Source: Dehalococcoidales bacterium
GTDB lineage: Bacteria; Chloroflexota; Dehalococcoidia; Dehalococcoidales; JAQTVP01
Length of the DNA stretch: 10,447 nt
Assembly: GCA_028707015.1 (NCBI GenBank)
Contig: JAQTVP010000042.1
Location: 1 to 10,447 of the forward strand
Direction of reading: 5' to 3'
Shown: positions 1-6,245 of the stretch, one piece after another
Numbering within the stretch: position 1 is the first letter of the stretch
Layout of the letters: each line of letters starts with the position of its first letter
Program-made: the position numbers and the translations under genes
Notes under the pieces: generated by a model
What the model was told of the DNA's origin: nothing
The model's database searches: none
The model's input: the letters and a program-made list of their open reading frames with translations, nothing else

Positions 1-285
1 CTGATGTATCTCTTTAATTGCTTGGTAGGCTAATACTTGGTATCTTGCTAAACTGAATTCTTCATCGGGATTTATTATGTTAATTAAATGATGAGGTACA
101 ATTGAGAGTTCTTTTTGATTGGATTTGGCAGTACCTATGTCTAACAATCTGTATACTTGTCGACTGTCAGCACCTACTATTTCACCATTGAAAGTTTGTG
201 CTAGACGAAGTGCCAAATTACTCTTGCCTATAGCGGTAGGACCAACAATAACCACCAGAGGTTGTTTTATCCGTTTAATTTTCAA
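1..285 (-). CDS. miaA: tRNA dimethylallyltransferase MiaA, N-terminal part (runs off the left edge)
   Basis: MiaA transfers a dimethylallyl group to N6 of A37 in tRNAs that read codons starting with U. The 95 visible residues contain the P-loop GPTAIGKS (about residues 15-22), the GADSRQVYR segment with the conserved DSRQVY residues, the DIGTAK motif, and HHLINIINPDEEFS, which matches the family's HHLID...PDE...S region. The frame is open to base 1, so the remaining roughly 200 residues lie outside. The best start is TTG at 285-283. An in-frame TAG lies only a few codons upstream, no ATG or GTG lies between it and the P-loop lead-in, and an AAGAAAG stretch sits just before the TTG as a weak ribosome site. 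The gene follows tpiA by 24 bases on the same strand, so it is probably cotranscribed with the glycolytic genes. Confidence 0.93.
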   Translation of the reverse strand, partial: MKIKRIKQPLVVIVGPTAIGKSNLALRLAQTFNGEIVGADSRQVYRLLDIGTAKSNQKELSIVPHHLINIINPDEEFSLARYQVLAYQAIKEIHQ

Positions 286-309
286 GTCTTTCTTGAGTTT
301 CTATTTTGT

Positions 310-1080
310 TTAGCTTGATGTTTGGTTTTTAATTTCTCTAGCTTGCTTAACTATGCTGATAAATTGCTTTGCTTTTAAGCTTGCTCCACCAACAAGAGCA
401 CCATCAATTTCAGGTTGACTTATAAATTCGGTAGTATTAGTATCGGTAACGCTGCCGCCATATAGAATACGCACATTTTGGGCGGCTGTTTCGTTATATA
501 ATTCGTTAATATTACGACGAAGAAATCCAATGGTTTTATTTGCCTGTTCACCAGTTGCTGATTTACCGGTACCAATGGCCCAAATTGGTTCGTAAGCTAA
601 AATTAAACCATTGGGATAATCTATTCCGGCTAAAGCTGATTTCAGTTGCCCAGCTACTATTTTCTCTGTATTTCCAGCCTCATTTTCTTCCAGACTTTCA
701 CCAACACACAGTATTGGCATTAGCTTAAAACTCAGTGATGTCCGAATTTTTTTATTAATAATTTCTCTGGTTTCATTAAAATATTGCCGTCGTTCTGAAT
801 GTCCGATAATTACATATTTACAGAAATCAGTAAGCATTAATGGTGATATTTCGCCGGTATAGGCACCCTTTTCTTCGAAGTACACATTCTGTGCCCCCAA
901 TTTTATTGAGCCTTCTTTAGTCAACTCATATACCGTAGCCAGAGAAATAAATGGTGGACAAATTACCTTGTCAATATTTTTAATATCACTAAGTTCTTGA
1001 TGGATTTCAGTAACCAATTTCTTAGCTTCACTCACTGTAGTATTCATTTTCCAATTGGCAGCAATCATTGGTATACGCAT
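310..1080 (-). CDS. tpiA: Triosephosphate isomerase
   Basis: This cytosolic TIM-barrel enzyme interconverts dihydroxyacetone phosphate and glyceraldehyde 3-phosphate. The product is about 256 residues, normal for the family (around 250). Visible signatures are AANWKMN near the N-terminus (substrate-binding Asn and catalytic Lys), IGHSERR (electrophilic His), AYEPIWAIGTGK (catalytic Glu and flexible loop 6), and YGGSV plus GALVGGASL (phosphate-binding loops). I start it at the ATG at 1080 rather than at a longer in-frame start at 1101. The shorter protein begins MRIPMIAANWKMN, as the family does, and AGAGGA lies six bases upstream (1092-1087). That Shine-Dalgarno overlaps the TAG of the upstream PGK-ApgM frame, so translation of tpiA may be coupled to ribosomes reaching the end of that frame. 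It ends with TAA. Confidence 0.97.
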   Translation of the reverse strand: MRIPMIAANWKMNTTVSEAKKLVTEIHQELSDIKNIDKVICPPFISLATVYELTKEGSIKLGAQNVYFEEKGAYTGEISPLMLTDFCKYVIIGHSERRQYFNETREIINKKIRTSLSFKLMPILCVGESLEENEAGNTEKIVAGQLKSALAGIDYPNGLILAYEPIWAIGTGKSATGEQANKTIGFLRRNINELYNETAAQNVRILYGGSVTDTNTTEFISQPEIDGALVGGASLKAKQFISIVKQAREIKNQTSS

Positions 1081-1090
1081 TTTAATTCCT

Positions 1091-3493
1091 CTAAGCACCA
1101 AATTTATTCAATTTTAGAGCGTTAGCCATTATTAAAGACATGAGCTGTGTAGCAGGAAAACGCCCTAATCCTCCAGTAATGCAAGCTGATTCAGCAAATT
1201 CGCTGGCTTTATCCGGACGGCACCAATTGGAATGCAAAAGAACGGGTACAGGATGCCAGCTGTGGCCTTTAAGTAAAGCAGGCGTTGAATGATCTCCGGT
1301 AACTACAATAACGTCCGTCCCAAGTTCTGTTAACGTAGGTATATATTTATCAACTTGTTCGATAATTTTTACTTTTTGGTCAAAATTACCATCCTCACCG
1401 TATGAATCTGCCTTTTTTATGTGTAAGAAGAAAAAATCGAAATTATTGTAATTCTTTTTTAATGTATTAAATTCTTCTTTGATGTTAATTCCCGTTTCTA
1501 TTACTGTCATACCAACCAATTTTGCCAAACCTCGATACATGGGATAACTGGCAATGGCCACTGGTTTTAATTTGTAAACCTTGTCCATTGTTGGGAAACG
1601 AGGCTGTGTAGAGAAACCACGAAGAAGAACCATATTAGCCGGATAGTGTTCGGTAAGAATCGTTTTTGCCTGTGCTATAAATTTGTTAGCAATATTGACC
1701 ATTCTGCTGGCTTCGTGACTTAAGGCAAGAATATTTTTAGGTTCTGTTGCTAACTGCTGCGGATCAGAATCGCTGACATCAGCTATCAAACCTTCTCCTC
1801 TAAATATCACTGCAAAACGATGTTCTCTTACCGGACAAACAAATATCTTGACATCTTCTATTACCAAACCATTTAATAACTGTCACAATTCATTACATTT
1901 CTCTGTAGAAATCCGTCCAGCTCTGCGGTCTGTAACTAAACCTTTATCATCCACTGTGCAAAAATTTCCTCGTGCAGCAACATCATCTGTTCGTAGTTCA
2001 AAATCTATTCCAAGTGTTTCTAGCACACCACGACCCACATTATAATTAAGTGGATTATAGCCAAATAACGCCAAGTGACCCGGAGCACTGCCAGGAGTTA
2101 TCCCCGTACCTACCGGATCACTTAATCCACAAATACCTTCATTAACTAACTTATCAAGATTAGGTGTTTTAGCAGTTTCCAGTTCCGTTTTACCTGTATT
2201 CGGATCAGGTAATCCACCTAAACCATCAATAACTATTAAAGCAATTTTAGAAGGTGAAGTTTGTGAGATATTCTGTATTAACTGCAGATTACTATCCAGA
2301 GGTAATTCCTTATTTAGTAATACCTCTACCCCGGGCAGTATTTCACCTCCAAGGAACTTTAGTGATGCTCCACCTCCAGTAGATATAAAAGTTATCTTGT
2401 CAATCAGCCCCATTTCAGTTACTATCTCAGCGGTAGAACCACCACCAACAACAGTAGTAGCATTGATATTAGCTATAAGTCTAACCATGGCTCTGGTTCC
2501 AGTAGCAAAACGGGGTGTTTCATACATTCCCATTGGTCCATTCCAAAATACTGTGTTACATCCGCGTAATGTTTTGCGAAAGTTTCTAATAGTTTGCGGA
2601 CCAATATCCACAATCCTCTTGTCCTTTGGCATATTTTCTATAGATACTACCTCTGGTTTTGTTTTAGTACTATTATTATCTATAACAACTAGATCAACCG
2701 GTAAGAGTAAACACATTCCATTTTTTGTTGCTCTTTTAATTAACCTATTAACTGTTACAATCATTTCATCTTCGACTAAAGATTGGCCAACTTCATAAGA
2801 TTTAGCTTTTAGGAACGTAGCTGCCATGGCACCACCGATTAAAAGATAATCTACCTTGCCCGTAATATTTTCCAGCATACCAATTTTGTCACTTATTTTG
2901 GCGCCACCAATAAGAGCGGCAAAAGGATGTGCCGGTTTTTCTAGAATATTTCCTAATGTTTCTATTTCTTTTTCCAGTAGCAGACCTGCTACCGCAGGCA
3001 GATAATTAGCTATCTCTACTATTGAAGCGTGTGCCCGATGCGAGGTGCCGAAAGCATCATTAACAAATATGTCAGCTAATCGGGCTAAAGCTTGAGCGAA
3101 GGAAGCACTCCCTGTTTCTTCGTCAGAGTGGAAGCGTAAATTTTCTAATAATAAAACGTCACCGCTATTTAAACTTGATACCGAATTCTCAACCTCGGGG
3201 CCGATACAATCAGTAGCTACTCCAACTTGTTTTCCCAGAATTTGTGATAATCTCTGAGCTACAATATTTAATCTCAGTTTATCAACAACTTTTCCTTTAG
3301 GCCGACCCAAATGCGATATTAAGATAACCCTTGCTCCACGTTCAATGAGGTATTTAATGGTTGGTAATGCAGCCTGAATACGGCTGTCATCAGTGATAGT
3401 TCTTTTTTTGCTATCCAGAGGGACATTAAAGTCCACCCTTACCAGAACCTTCTTACCATCAACTTCTATATCCCTAACTGACATTTTTTCCAT
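1091..3493 (-). CDS. pgk-apgM: Fused phosphoglycerate kinase - ApgM-type phosphoglycerate mutase, interrupted by one in-frame UGA
   Basis: Read straight through, this is one 800-residue frame with a single TGA at codon 537. Residues 1-395 are phosphoglycerate kinase (1,3-bisphosphoglycerate + ADP to 3-phosphoglycerate + ATP). They show RVDFNVPL, SHLGRPKG, GGAKISDKIG, GGAMAATFL, DIGPQT, FWNGPMGMYE and STGGGASLKFLGG. The nucleotide loop reads GGGST where GGGDT is usual. Residues 396-415 are a polar linker without ATG, GTG or TTG. From 416 the frame is an ApgM-type cofactor-independent phosphoglycerate mutase (3- to 2-phosphoglycerate): IALIVIDGLGG (metal Asp), TPGSAPGH (likely catalytic Ser469), RRAGRIST, then the TGA, then EHRF...RGEG, KKADSYGEDG, VVTGDHSTPALLKGHSWHP (metal Asp/His, 734-747). 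Start ATG 3493 has GGGAG eight bases upstream; the final stop is TAG. Stopping at the TGA leaves the kinase whole and the mutase without half its metal site. Confidence 0.9.
1883..1885 (-). other. In-frame UGA inside the ApgM half of the PGK-ApgM frame
   Basis: The codons around it read GAA TTG TGA CAG TTA TTA AAT GGT TTG, and the frame is identical on both sides, so this is a single nonsense codon and not a frameshift. A C follows the UGA, which is a leaky stop context in E. coli. The next possible start in frame is TTG at 1867. It has no Shine-Dalgarno and would begin inside a domain, so reinitiation as a separate protein is unlikely. An imperfect hairpin covers 1849-1885: TGACA at the UGA pairs with TGTCA 32 bases on, and an inner TATTA/TAATA stem closes a 10-base loop. 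It lacks the early loop G and the longer spacing expected of a typical bacterial SECIS (selenocysteine insertion) element. Confidence 0.85.
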
Positions 3494-3530
3494 TTAATAA
3501 ACTCCCGAGAATCATTAATCTTAATATAAA

Positions 3531-3562
3531 AATATCAGGTGCCTGTATTGGCACCTGATATT
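3531..3562 (-). promoter_or_regulatory. Perfect 13-bp palindrome in the pgk leader (operator or 5' hairpin)
   Basis: AATATCAGGTGCC at 3531-3543 and its exact reverse complement at 3550-3562 are separated by six bases. It lies about 37 bases upstream of the pgk start and directly downstream of a TATAAT box on the same strand. It would therefore sit at or over the transcription start, as a repressor operator would, or form a 5'-terminal mRNA hairpin. Only a short TTTATATT tract follows it on the minus strand, so an intrinsic terminator or attenuator is possible but not typical. Confidence 0.6.
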
Positions 3563-3565
3563 CAG

Positions 3566-3571
3566 ATTATA
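3566..3571 (-). promoter_or_regulatory. Candidate -10 box (TATAAT) for the pgk-apgM-tpiA-miaA operon
   Basis: A consensus TATAAT lies on the minus strand about 73 bases upstream of the pgk ATG. No good TTGACA-like -35 is found 16-18 bases further upstream, so the promoter may be activator-dependent or the match may be chance in AT-rich DNA. Its position just before the palindrome is the main support. Confidence 0.4.
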
Positions 3572-3754
3572 CCTTCATAATAATTAAACTATACACTTTA
3601 ATAATAATATGTAGCATATACAAATTATTTATTATGCCCCTTAATATCACTGGAATAATAACATATATGTATTATTTAATTTGTGGTAATAACTTCAGCT
3701 AGCACTCACTAATCTATCAATTAGAATTCCCAAAAGTATTTTCATACTAGCAAT

Positions 3755-3793
3755 GTAAACAGATGATTGTCAAGTTGACAGGCATCTGTTTAC
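3755..3793. repeat. 39-bp interrupted palindrome
   Basis: Outer arms GTAAACAGATG (3755-3765) and CATCTGTTTAC (3783-3793) are exact reverse complements. Inside them, TGTCAA and TTGACA form a second symmetric pair around a central G at 3774, with one wobble and one mismatch between the two levels. It lies 48 bases beyond the TAA of the Cys-rich gene. On that strand an AGTAT-GAAA-ATACT mini-hairpin followed by TTTT comes soon after, so the pair could end transcription of that gene. A protein-binding site is equally possible. I see no second copy in the window. Confidence 0.5.
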
Positions 3794-3840
3794 TGCTCCT
3801 GCCTATTTGGTAATTTAGGGAGATATTTTACGTGGTTAGA

Positions 3841-4204
3841 TTACTTAAGGCCGAACTGAGTAAGAGCCCAAGTTATCAAGATAGCGATAAGAGAAATAAA
3901 AGATATCCAGAATACCCGCCTAGCCCATTTAGAGGATTGTCTTTGTTCAGTGGCTATTGGCGAAACATCGTTAATAAACCGAGTCCATTGTTTACAAGTT
4001 CTTGGGGTAATAATGATATTATGAATTTCATCAGATGTTTTACCAGACATTATAGAAACTGGCAAGTTTTCCTTTGTAACAAACAAGGTAAATATAGTCA
4101 GCAACTTGGTTCTTGTTCTTCAGAATCATATCACGAGGCAATATCCCATAATACTCATCTGCCTTCTTACAAAGGTACGCACAACTAATACAGGTATGTT
4201 CCAT
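3841..4204 (-). pseudogene. Small Cys-rich protein with C-terminal membrane anchor, frameshifted
   Basis: From the ATG at 4204 the frame gives 54 residues starting MEHTCISCAYLC, then stops at a TAA (4042-4040). In the next frame, open from 4119, the sequence continues as SGKTSDEIH..., a soluble stretch with RTCKQWTRF and then a hydrophobic segment (VFWISFISLIAILITWAL) before TAA at 3841. Removing one base near 4048 joins them into about 120 residues: N-terminal cysteines (C5, C8, C12, C42), a central region and one membrane span at the C-terminus. I do not recognise a named family, though the cysteine spacing suggests metal binding. The ATG has no clear Shine-Dalgarno, and a TATACT box ends 11 bases upstream of it, so a near-leaderless transcript is possible. 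Whether the shift is a mutation, a sequencing error or programmed cannot be told here. Confidence 0.6.
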
Positions 4205-4369
4205 AGTTCTATTTTAGTATAATTCGTAAGCGTATTATCAAGTGTCCAAAGCGGAAAAAGCGAAGGGTATATAGGAAATATCGAAAACAAAAATGATGGA
4301 TAGAGGTTAATTATGCTATCAATCACTTTGAAGATGAAGGGGTACTTGTGTGCATGCATTCTATTTTGC

Positions 4370-4398
4370 TTGACGCTAAACAAGGTCTCTGTTACACT
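4370..4398 (+). promoter_or_regulatory. Sigma-70-type promoter for the COG2426 membrane protein gene
   Basis: TTGACG (4370-4375), a 17-base spacer and TACACT (4393-4398) form a good -35/-10 pair. Transcription would start near 4405, leaving a leader of about 55 bases before the GTG start at 4460. Confidence 0.7.
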
Positions 4399-4459
4399 CA
4401 ACAGGTTAGAGTCTTAAATAAATAATTTGTTACGTTTGTAGTAATTACTAAGGAGAAAC

Positions 4460-5008
4460 GTGTCCCCCGAGGAACTTCTCAGTTTTGGTTTTTCTAAAGA
4501 ATTAATAGTAGTTATCATCTCCGCATTGCCAATAACTGAACTTAGAGGAGCAGTCCCGGTAGCAATAAACCTGTTTCATTTCCCATGGTACTATGCTTTT
4601 TTACTTGCTGTAATCGGTAATATTCTGCCGGTACCGTTTATTCTATTATTCCTTAATGTATTTTCGAAACTTTTAAATAAAGTAAATATATTTAGGAATA
4701 TATTAAATTATATTTTTAAGCAGGCTGCTAAAAGAGGGAAAATAATAGAAAAATACCAGCGTATCGGGTTAGTATTATTTGTGGCAATTCCATTACCGGT
4801 AACTGGCGCCTGGACAGGATCATTTGCTGCCAATCTTCTGGGTTTGAAATTTAAGCATGCCTTTATTTCAATATTTATCGGTATTTTAATTGCTGGTACT
4901 ATTGTTACCTGCCTAAGTCTTCTAGGGTACACTGGAGCCATCATTGCTGGAGTTGGGCTGATTAGCATGTGCTTATTTAGTTTTTGGAGATCCCAAAGAC
5001 AAAACTAG
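4460..5008 (+). CDS. COG2426 / small multidrug export family membrane protein
   Basis: The 182-residue product is a polytopic membrane protein of the COG2426 type (Pfam name Sm_multidrug_ex). The family name suggests export of small molecules, but its substrate is not established, so function should be read as unknown. The characteristic ALPITELRGAVPVAI segment near residues 21-37 is present, followed by a hydrophobic span (YAFLLAVIGNILPVPFILLFL), a basic cytoplasmic stretch with KRGKIIEKYQRIG, the second family signature VAIPLPVTGAWTGSFAA, and further spans to the C-terminus. It starts with GTG, preceded by AAGGAG five bases upstream. It ends with TAG and is the only protein gene here on the plus strand, with its own promoter at 4370-4398. 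Confidence 0.85.
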   Translation: MSPEELLSFGFSKELIVVIISALPITELRGAVPVAINLFHFPWYYAFLLAVIGNILPVPFILLFLNVFSKLLNKVNIFRNILNYIFKQAAKRGKIIEKYQRIGLVLFVAIPLPVTGAWTGSFAANLLGLKFKHAFISIFIGILIAGTIVTCLSLLGYTGAIIAGVGLISMCLFSFWRSQRQN

Positions 5009-5059
5009 CAACATATTAACAACTATAACAAAATAATTTACAGAATTATCTAGTATATT

Positions 5060-5085
5060 ATCTTATAAATATGCATGGATAAGAT
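5060..5085 (+). repeat. 7-bp inverted repeat between the membrane protein gene and tRNA-Arg
   Basis: ATCTTAT (5060-5066) and ATAAGAT (5079-5085) are exact reverse complements with a 12-base loop. The stem is AT-rich and has no T-run after it, so it is at best a weak terminator for the gene ending at 5008. It may be chance. Confidence 0.25.
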
Positions 5086-5089
5086 TATC

Positions 5090-5119
5090 TTGACCTTCTC
5101 CCCATCCCCATGTTAAATT
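5090..5119 (+). promoter_or_regulatory. Probable promoter of tRNA-Arg
   Basis: TTGACC (5090-5095) is followed after 18 bases by TAAATT (5114-5119). The start point would be near 5126, just ahead of the mature tRNA 5' end at 5134. The -35 resembles the TTGACG at 4370. Confidence 0.5.
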
Positions 5120-5133
5120 TTATATAGTTAGAG

Positions 5134-5211
5134 GTCCCTGTAGCTCAGTTAGGATAGAGCGGCTGCCTTCTAAGCAGCGGGTCGTGGGTTCGAATCCCTC
5201 CAGGGACGCCA
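5134..5211 (+). tRNA. tRNA-Arg (anticodon TCT), CCA encoded
   Basis: The acceptor stem GTCCCTG (5134-5140) pairs with CAGGGAC (5201-5207), followed by discriminator G and an encoded CCA. The D arm carries TAGCTCAGTTAGG...AGAGC. The anticodon stem GCTGC/GCAGC encloses the loop CTTCTAA, giving anticodon TCT for AGA codons. The T arm has GGGTTCGAATCCC. It is an ordinary elongator tRNA, not a suppressor or selenocysteine tRNA. The accessory HEPN gene begins its 3' end only 45 bases beyond it, and I found no repeat of the tRNA 3' end in the window that would mark an integration event. Confidence 0.97.
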
Positions 5212-5256
5212 TTATCTTCGGTTTGTAGATATTTTCAAAGCATTTGACCTTCATTT

Positions 5257-6171
5257 CTAAGAATCATTATTCTTCTCGTAGTTATGTATTTTTTCTGCAA
5301 TTTTACTCCTTTGCTCTTGTCCCTGAATTTCTAACATTTCTGTAAGCACTAAACTTGCAAACACACGAATTTGATTACGTCTATTCCAAATAACCCCTTC
5401 CTGAAAAATTGGCTCTGTTCCTTCGTGAAATGCAAAATTTCTTATTTGATAACAATCATCAATGACTCCAGATAAGAATTCCCATTCCTCTCCAGTATAA
5501 CCCATATCCTCTATGAATCTTATAACATTATACTTTTTACCTCCACATATATTAATTGTATTATTTTTTACATGCGTACTCGCAATAATTTCCAAACTAA
5601 CCCAGTAAAGGGCAACTTTCAGAATAGTGGGAGCTTTCATAGATGTCTGCAGAGCTTGTATGAACCAATATATACTCGGGTCGAAACCTGTCTCTCTCAT
5701 CCAATCGGGTTTTTGTTCTATAAAATCTAGTGAATTAGAGATGAAGTGCTCAAATTTGTCAAGACGAACGATATGCCGATTTCCTTCTATGACGTGAAGA
5801 ATCTGTCTAAAATCTAATAAGTAGCTGTTTTCTAGATTCTTCTCAACTGCCAATGCTTGATAATCTTTACATTCAGCAATTGAAAGTAATGCAAAAGCAT
5901 CTGCTATAAGTAAGGAATTCTTTCAAATTAACGAAGCTTTACTTAAATCAGGTCGTTTAGTTTCAGCGATAAAAGGAGAATGTTTTATATACCCTTGTAG
6001 TAATTGCTCATTCTTGTCTGAAATTATTGTGTATCCATAACTATTTTCGTGATTGAATTCTGAATTTGGTATTAATTCCCATTCACTGAATCTATCGCAT
6101 CCCTGTAGAACACTTCTTAAGATATAGATTGATATATCCCCAATATAGTATCTGATAAAATCCTCGCTCAT
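5257..6171 (-). pseudogene. HEPN-motif protein, interrupted by one in-frame UGA
   Basis: From ATG 6171, with AAGGAGG six bases upstream, a single frame runs 304 codons to TAG at 5257, broken once by TGA at codon 83. Residues 1-82 (MSEDFIRYYIGDISIYILR...) are an unrecognised N-terminal part. After the TGA the frame continues without another stop through a mainly helical region to QIRNFAFHEGTEP, where R244-x4-H249 matches the R-x4-6-H motif of HEPN ribonucleases. The preceding ALYWVSLEIIAS helix and the setting recall ApeA-like HEPN proteins. Members of that group act in toxin or phage-defence settings, but no partner gene is visible here, so the role is inferred weakly. A TTG at 5853 could start a 198-residue C-terminal protein, but no Shine-Dalgarno precedes it. 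The strong upstream ribosome site suggests that the whole frame was one gene. I cannot tell decay from UGA readthrough. Confidence 0.65.
5923..5925 (-). other. In-frame UGA in the HEPN gene
   Basis: The codons read TCG TTA ATT TGA AAG AAT TCC, and the same frame stays open on both sides, so it is a point nonsense codon. TGAAAG at the UGA is exactly complementary to CTTTCA at 5886-5881, enclosing an inner ATGC-TTTT-GCAT hairpin. That arrangement resembles the hairpin at the other in-frame UGA (1883) but lacks the loop G of a bacterial SECIS. Confidence 0.7.
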
Positions 6172-6177
6172 TTCGTT

Positions 6178-6184
6178 CCTCCTT
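6178..6184 (-). promoter_or_regulatory. Strong ribosome binding site of the HEPN gene
   Basis: AAGGAGG lies six bases before the ATG at 6171. It is the best Shine-Dalgarno in the window. It fixes the start upstream of the in-frame UGA, which argues that the frame was built as one long protein and not as the C-terminal half alone. Confidence 0.75.
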
Positions 6185-6245
6185 ATAATAAATGTGTAGC
6201 ATGATATTTATATCTGTTAATTAAAACTGTAATTGCATATTATCC

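Larger units (their letters stand above)
3494..3840. other. 347-bp non-coding region upstream of pgk
   Basis: No credible gene is visible on either strand. The stretch is very AT-rich. From right to left it contains an interrupted 39-bp palindrome (3755-3793), a small AGTAT/ATACT hairpin next to it (around 3735-3750), a TATAAT box on the minus strand (3571-3566) and the perfect 13-bp palindrome (3531-3562) leading into the pgk ribosome site. It therefore probably holds both the 3' end of the broken Cys-rich gene and the promoter and leader of the glycolytic operon. Confidence 0.7.

Noticed and set aside
1091..1867. A separate 258-residue mutase gene starting at TTG 1867
   Set aside because: It lacks a Shine-Dalgarno, begins inside a domain, and is in the same frame as the upstream PGK-ApgM sequence, from which only one TGA separates it.
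3832..4188. 118-residue plus-strand frame
   Set aside because: It is the antisense of the Cys-rich gene; its composition is not protein-like and it has no ribosome site.
4126..4401. A 91-residue minus-strand frame ending in TGA, at first taken as a third in-frame UGA case with 3841-4104
   Set aside because: Two TGAs lie close together there, and the adjacent frame from ATG 4204 gives a far more protein-like Cys-rich sequence, so the true event is a frameshift near 4048.
1883..5925. Genetic code with UGA = Trp or Gly throughout
   Set aside because: The Trp positions I checked, such as NWKMN of tpiA, use TGG. Only two internal TGAs occur in more than 3000 codons, far too few for an AT-rich genome with general reassignment.
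5134..6171. Integrative element inserted at tRNA-Arg
   Set aside because: No integrase and no second copy of the tRNA 3' end are visible in the window.
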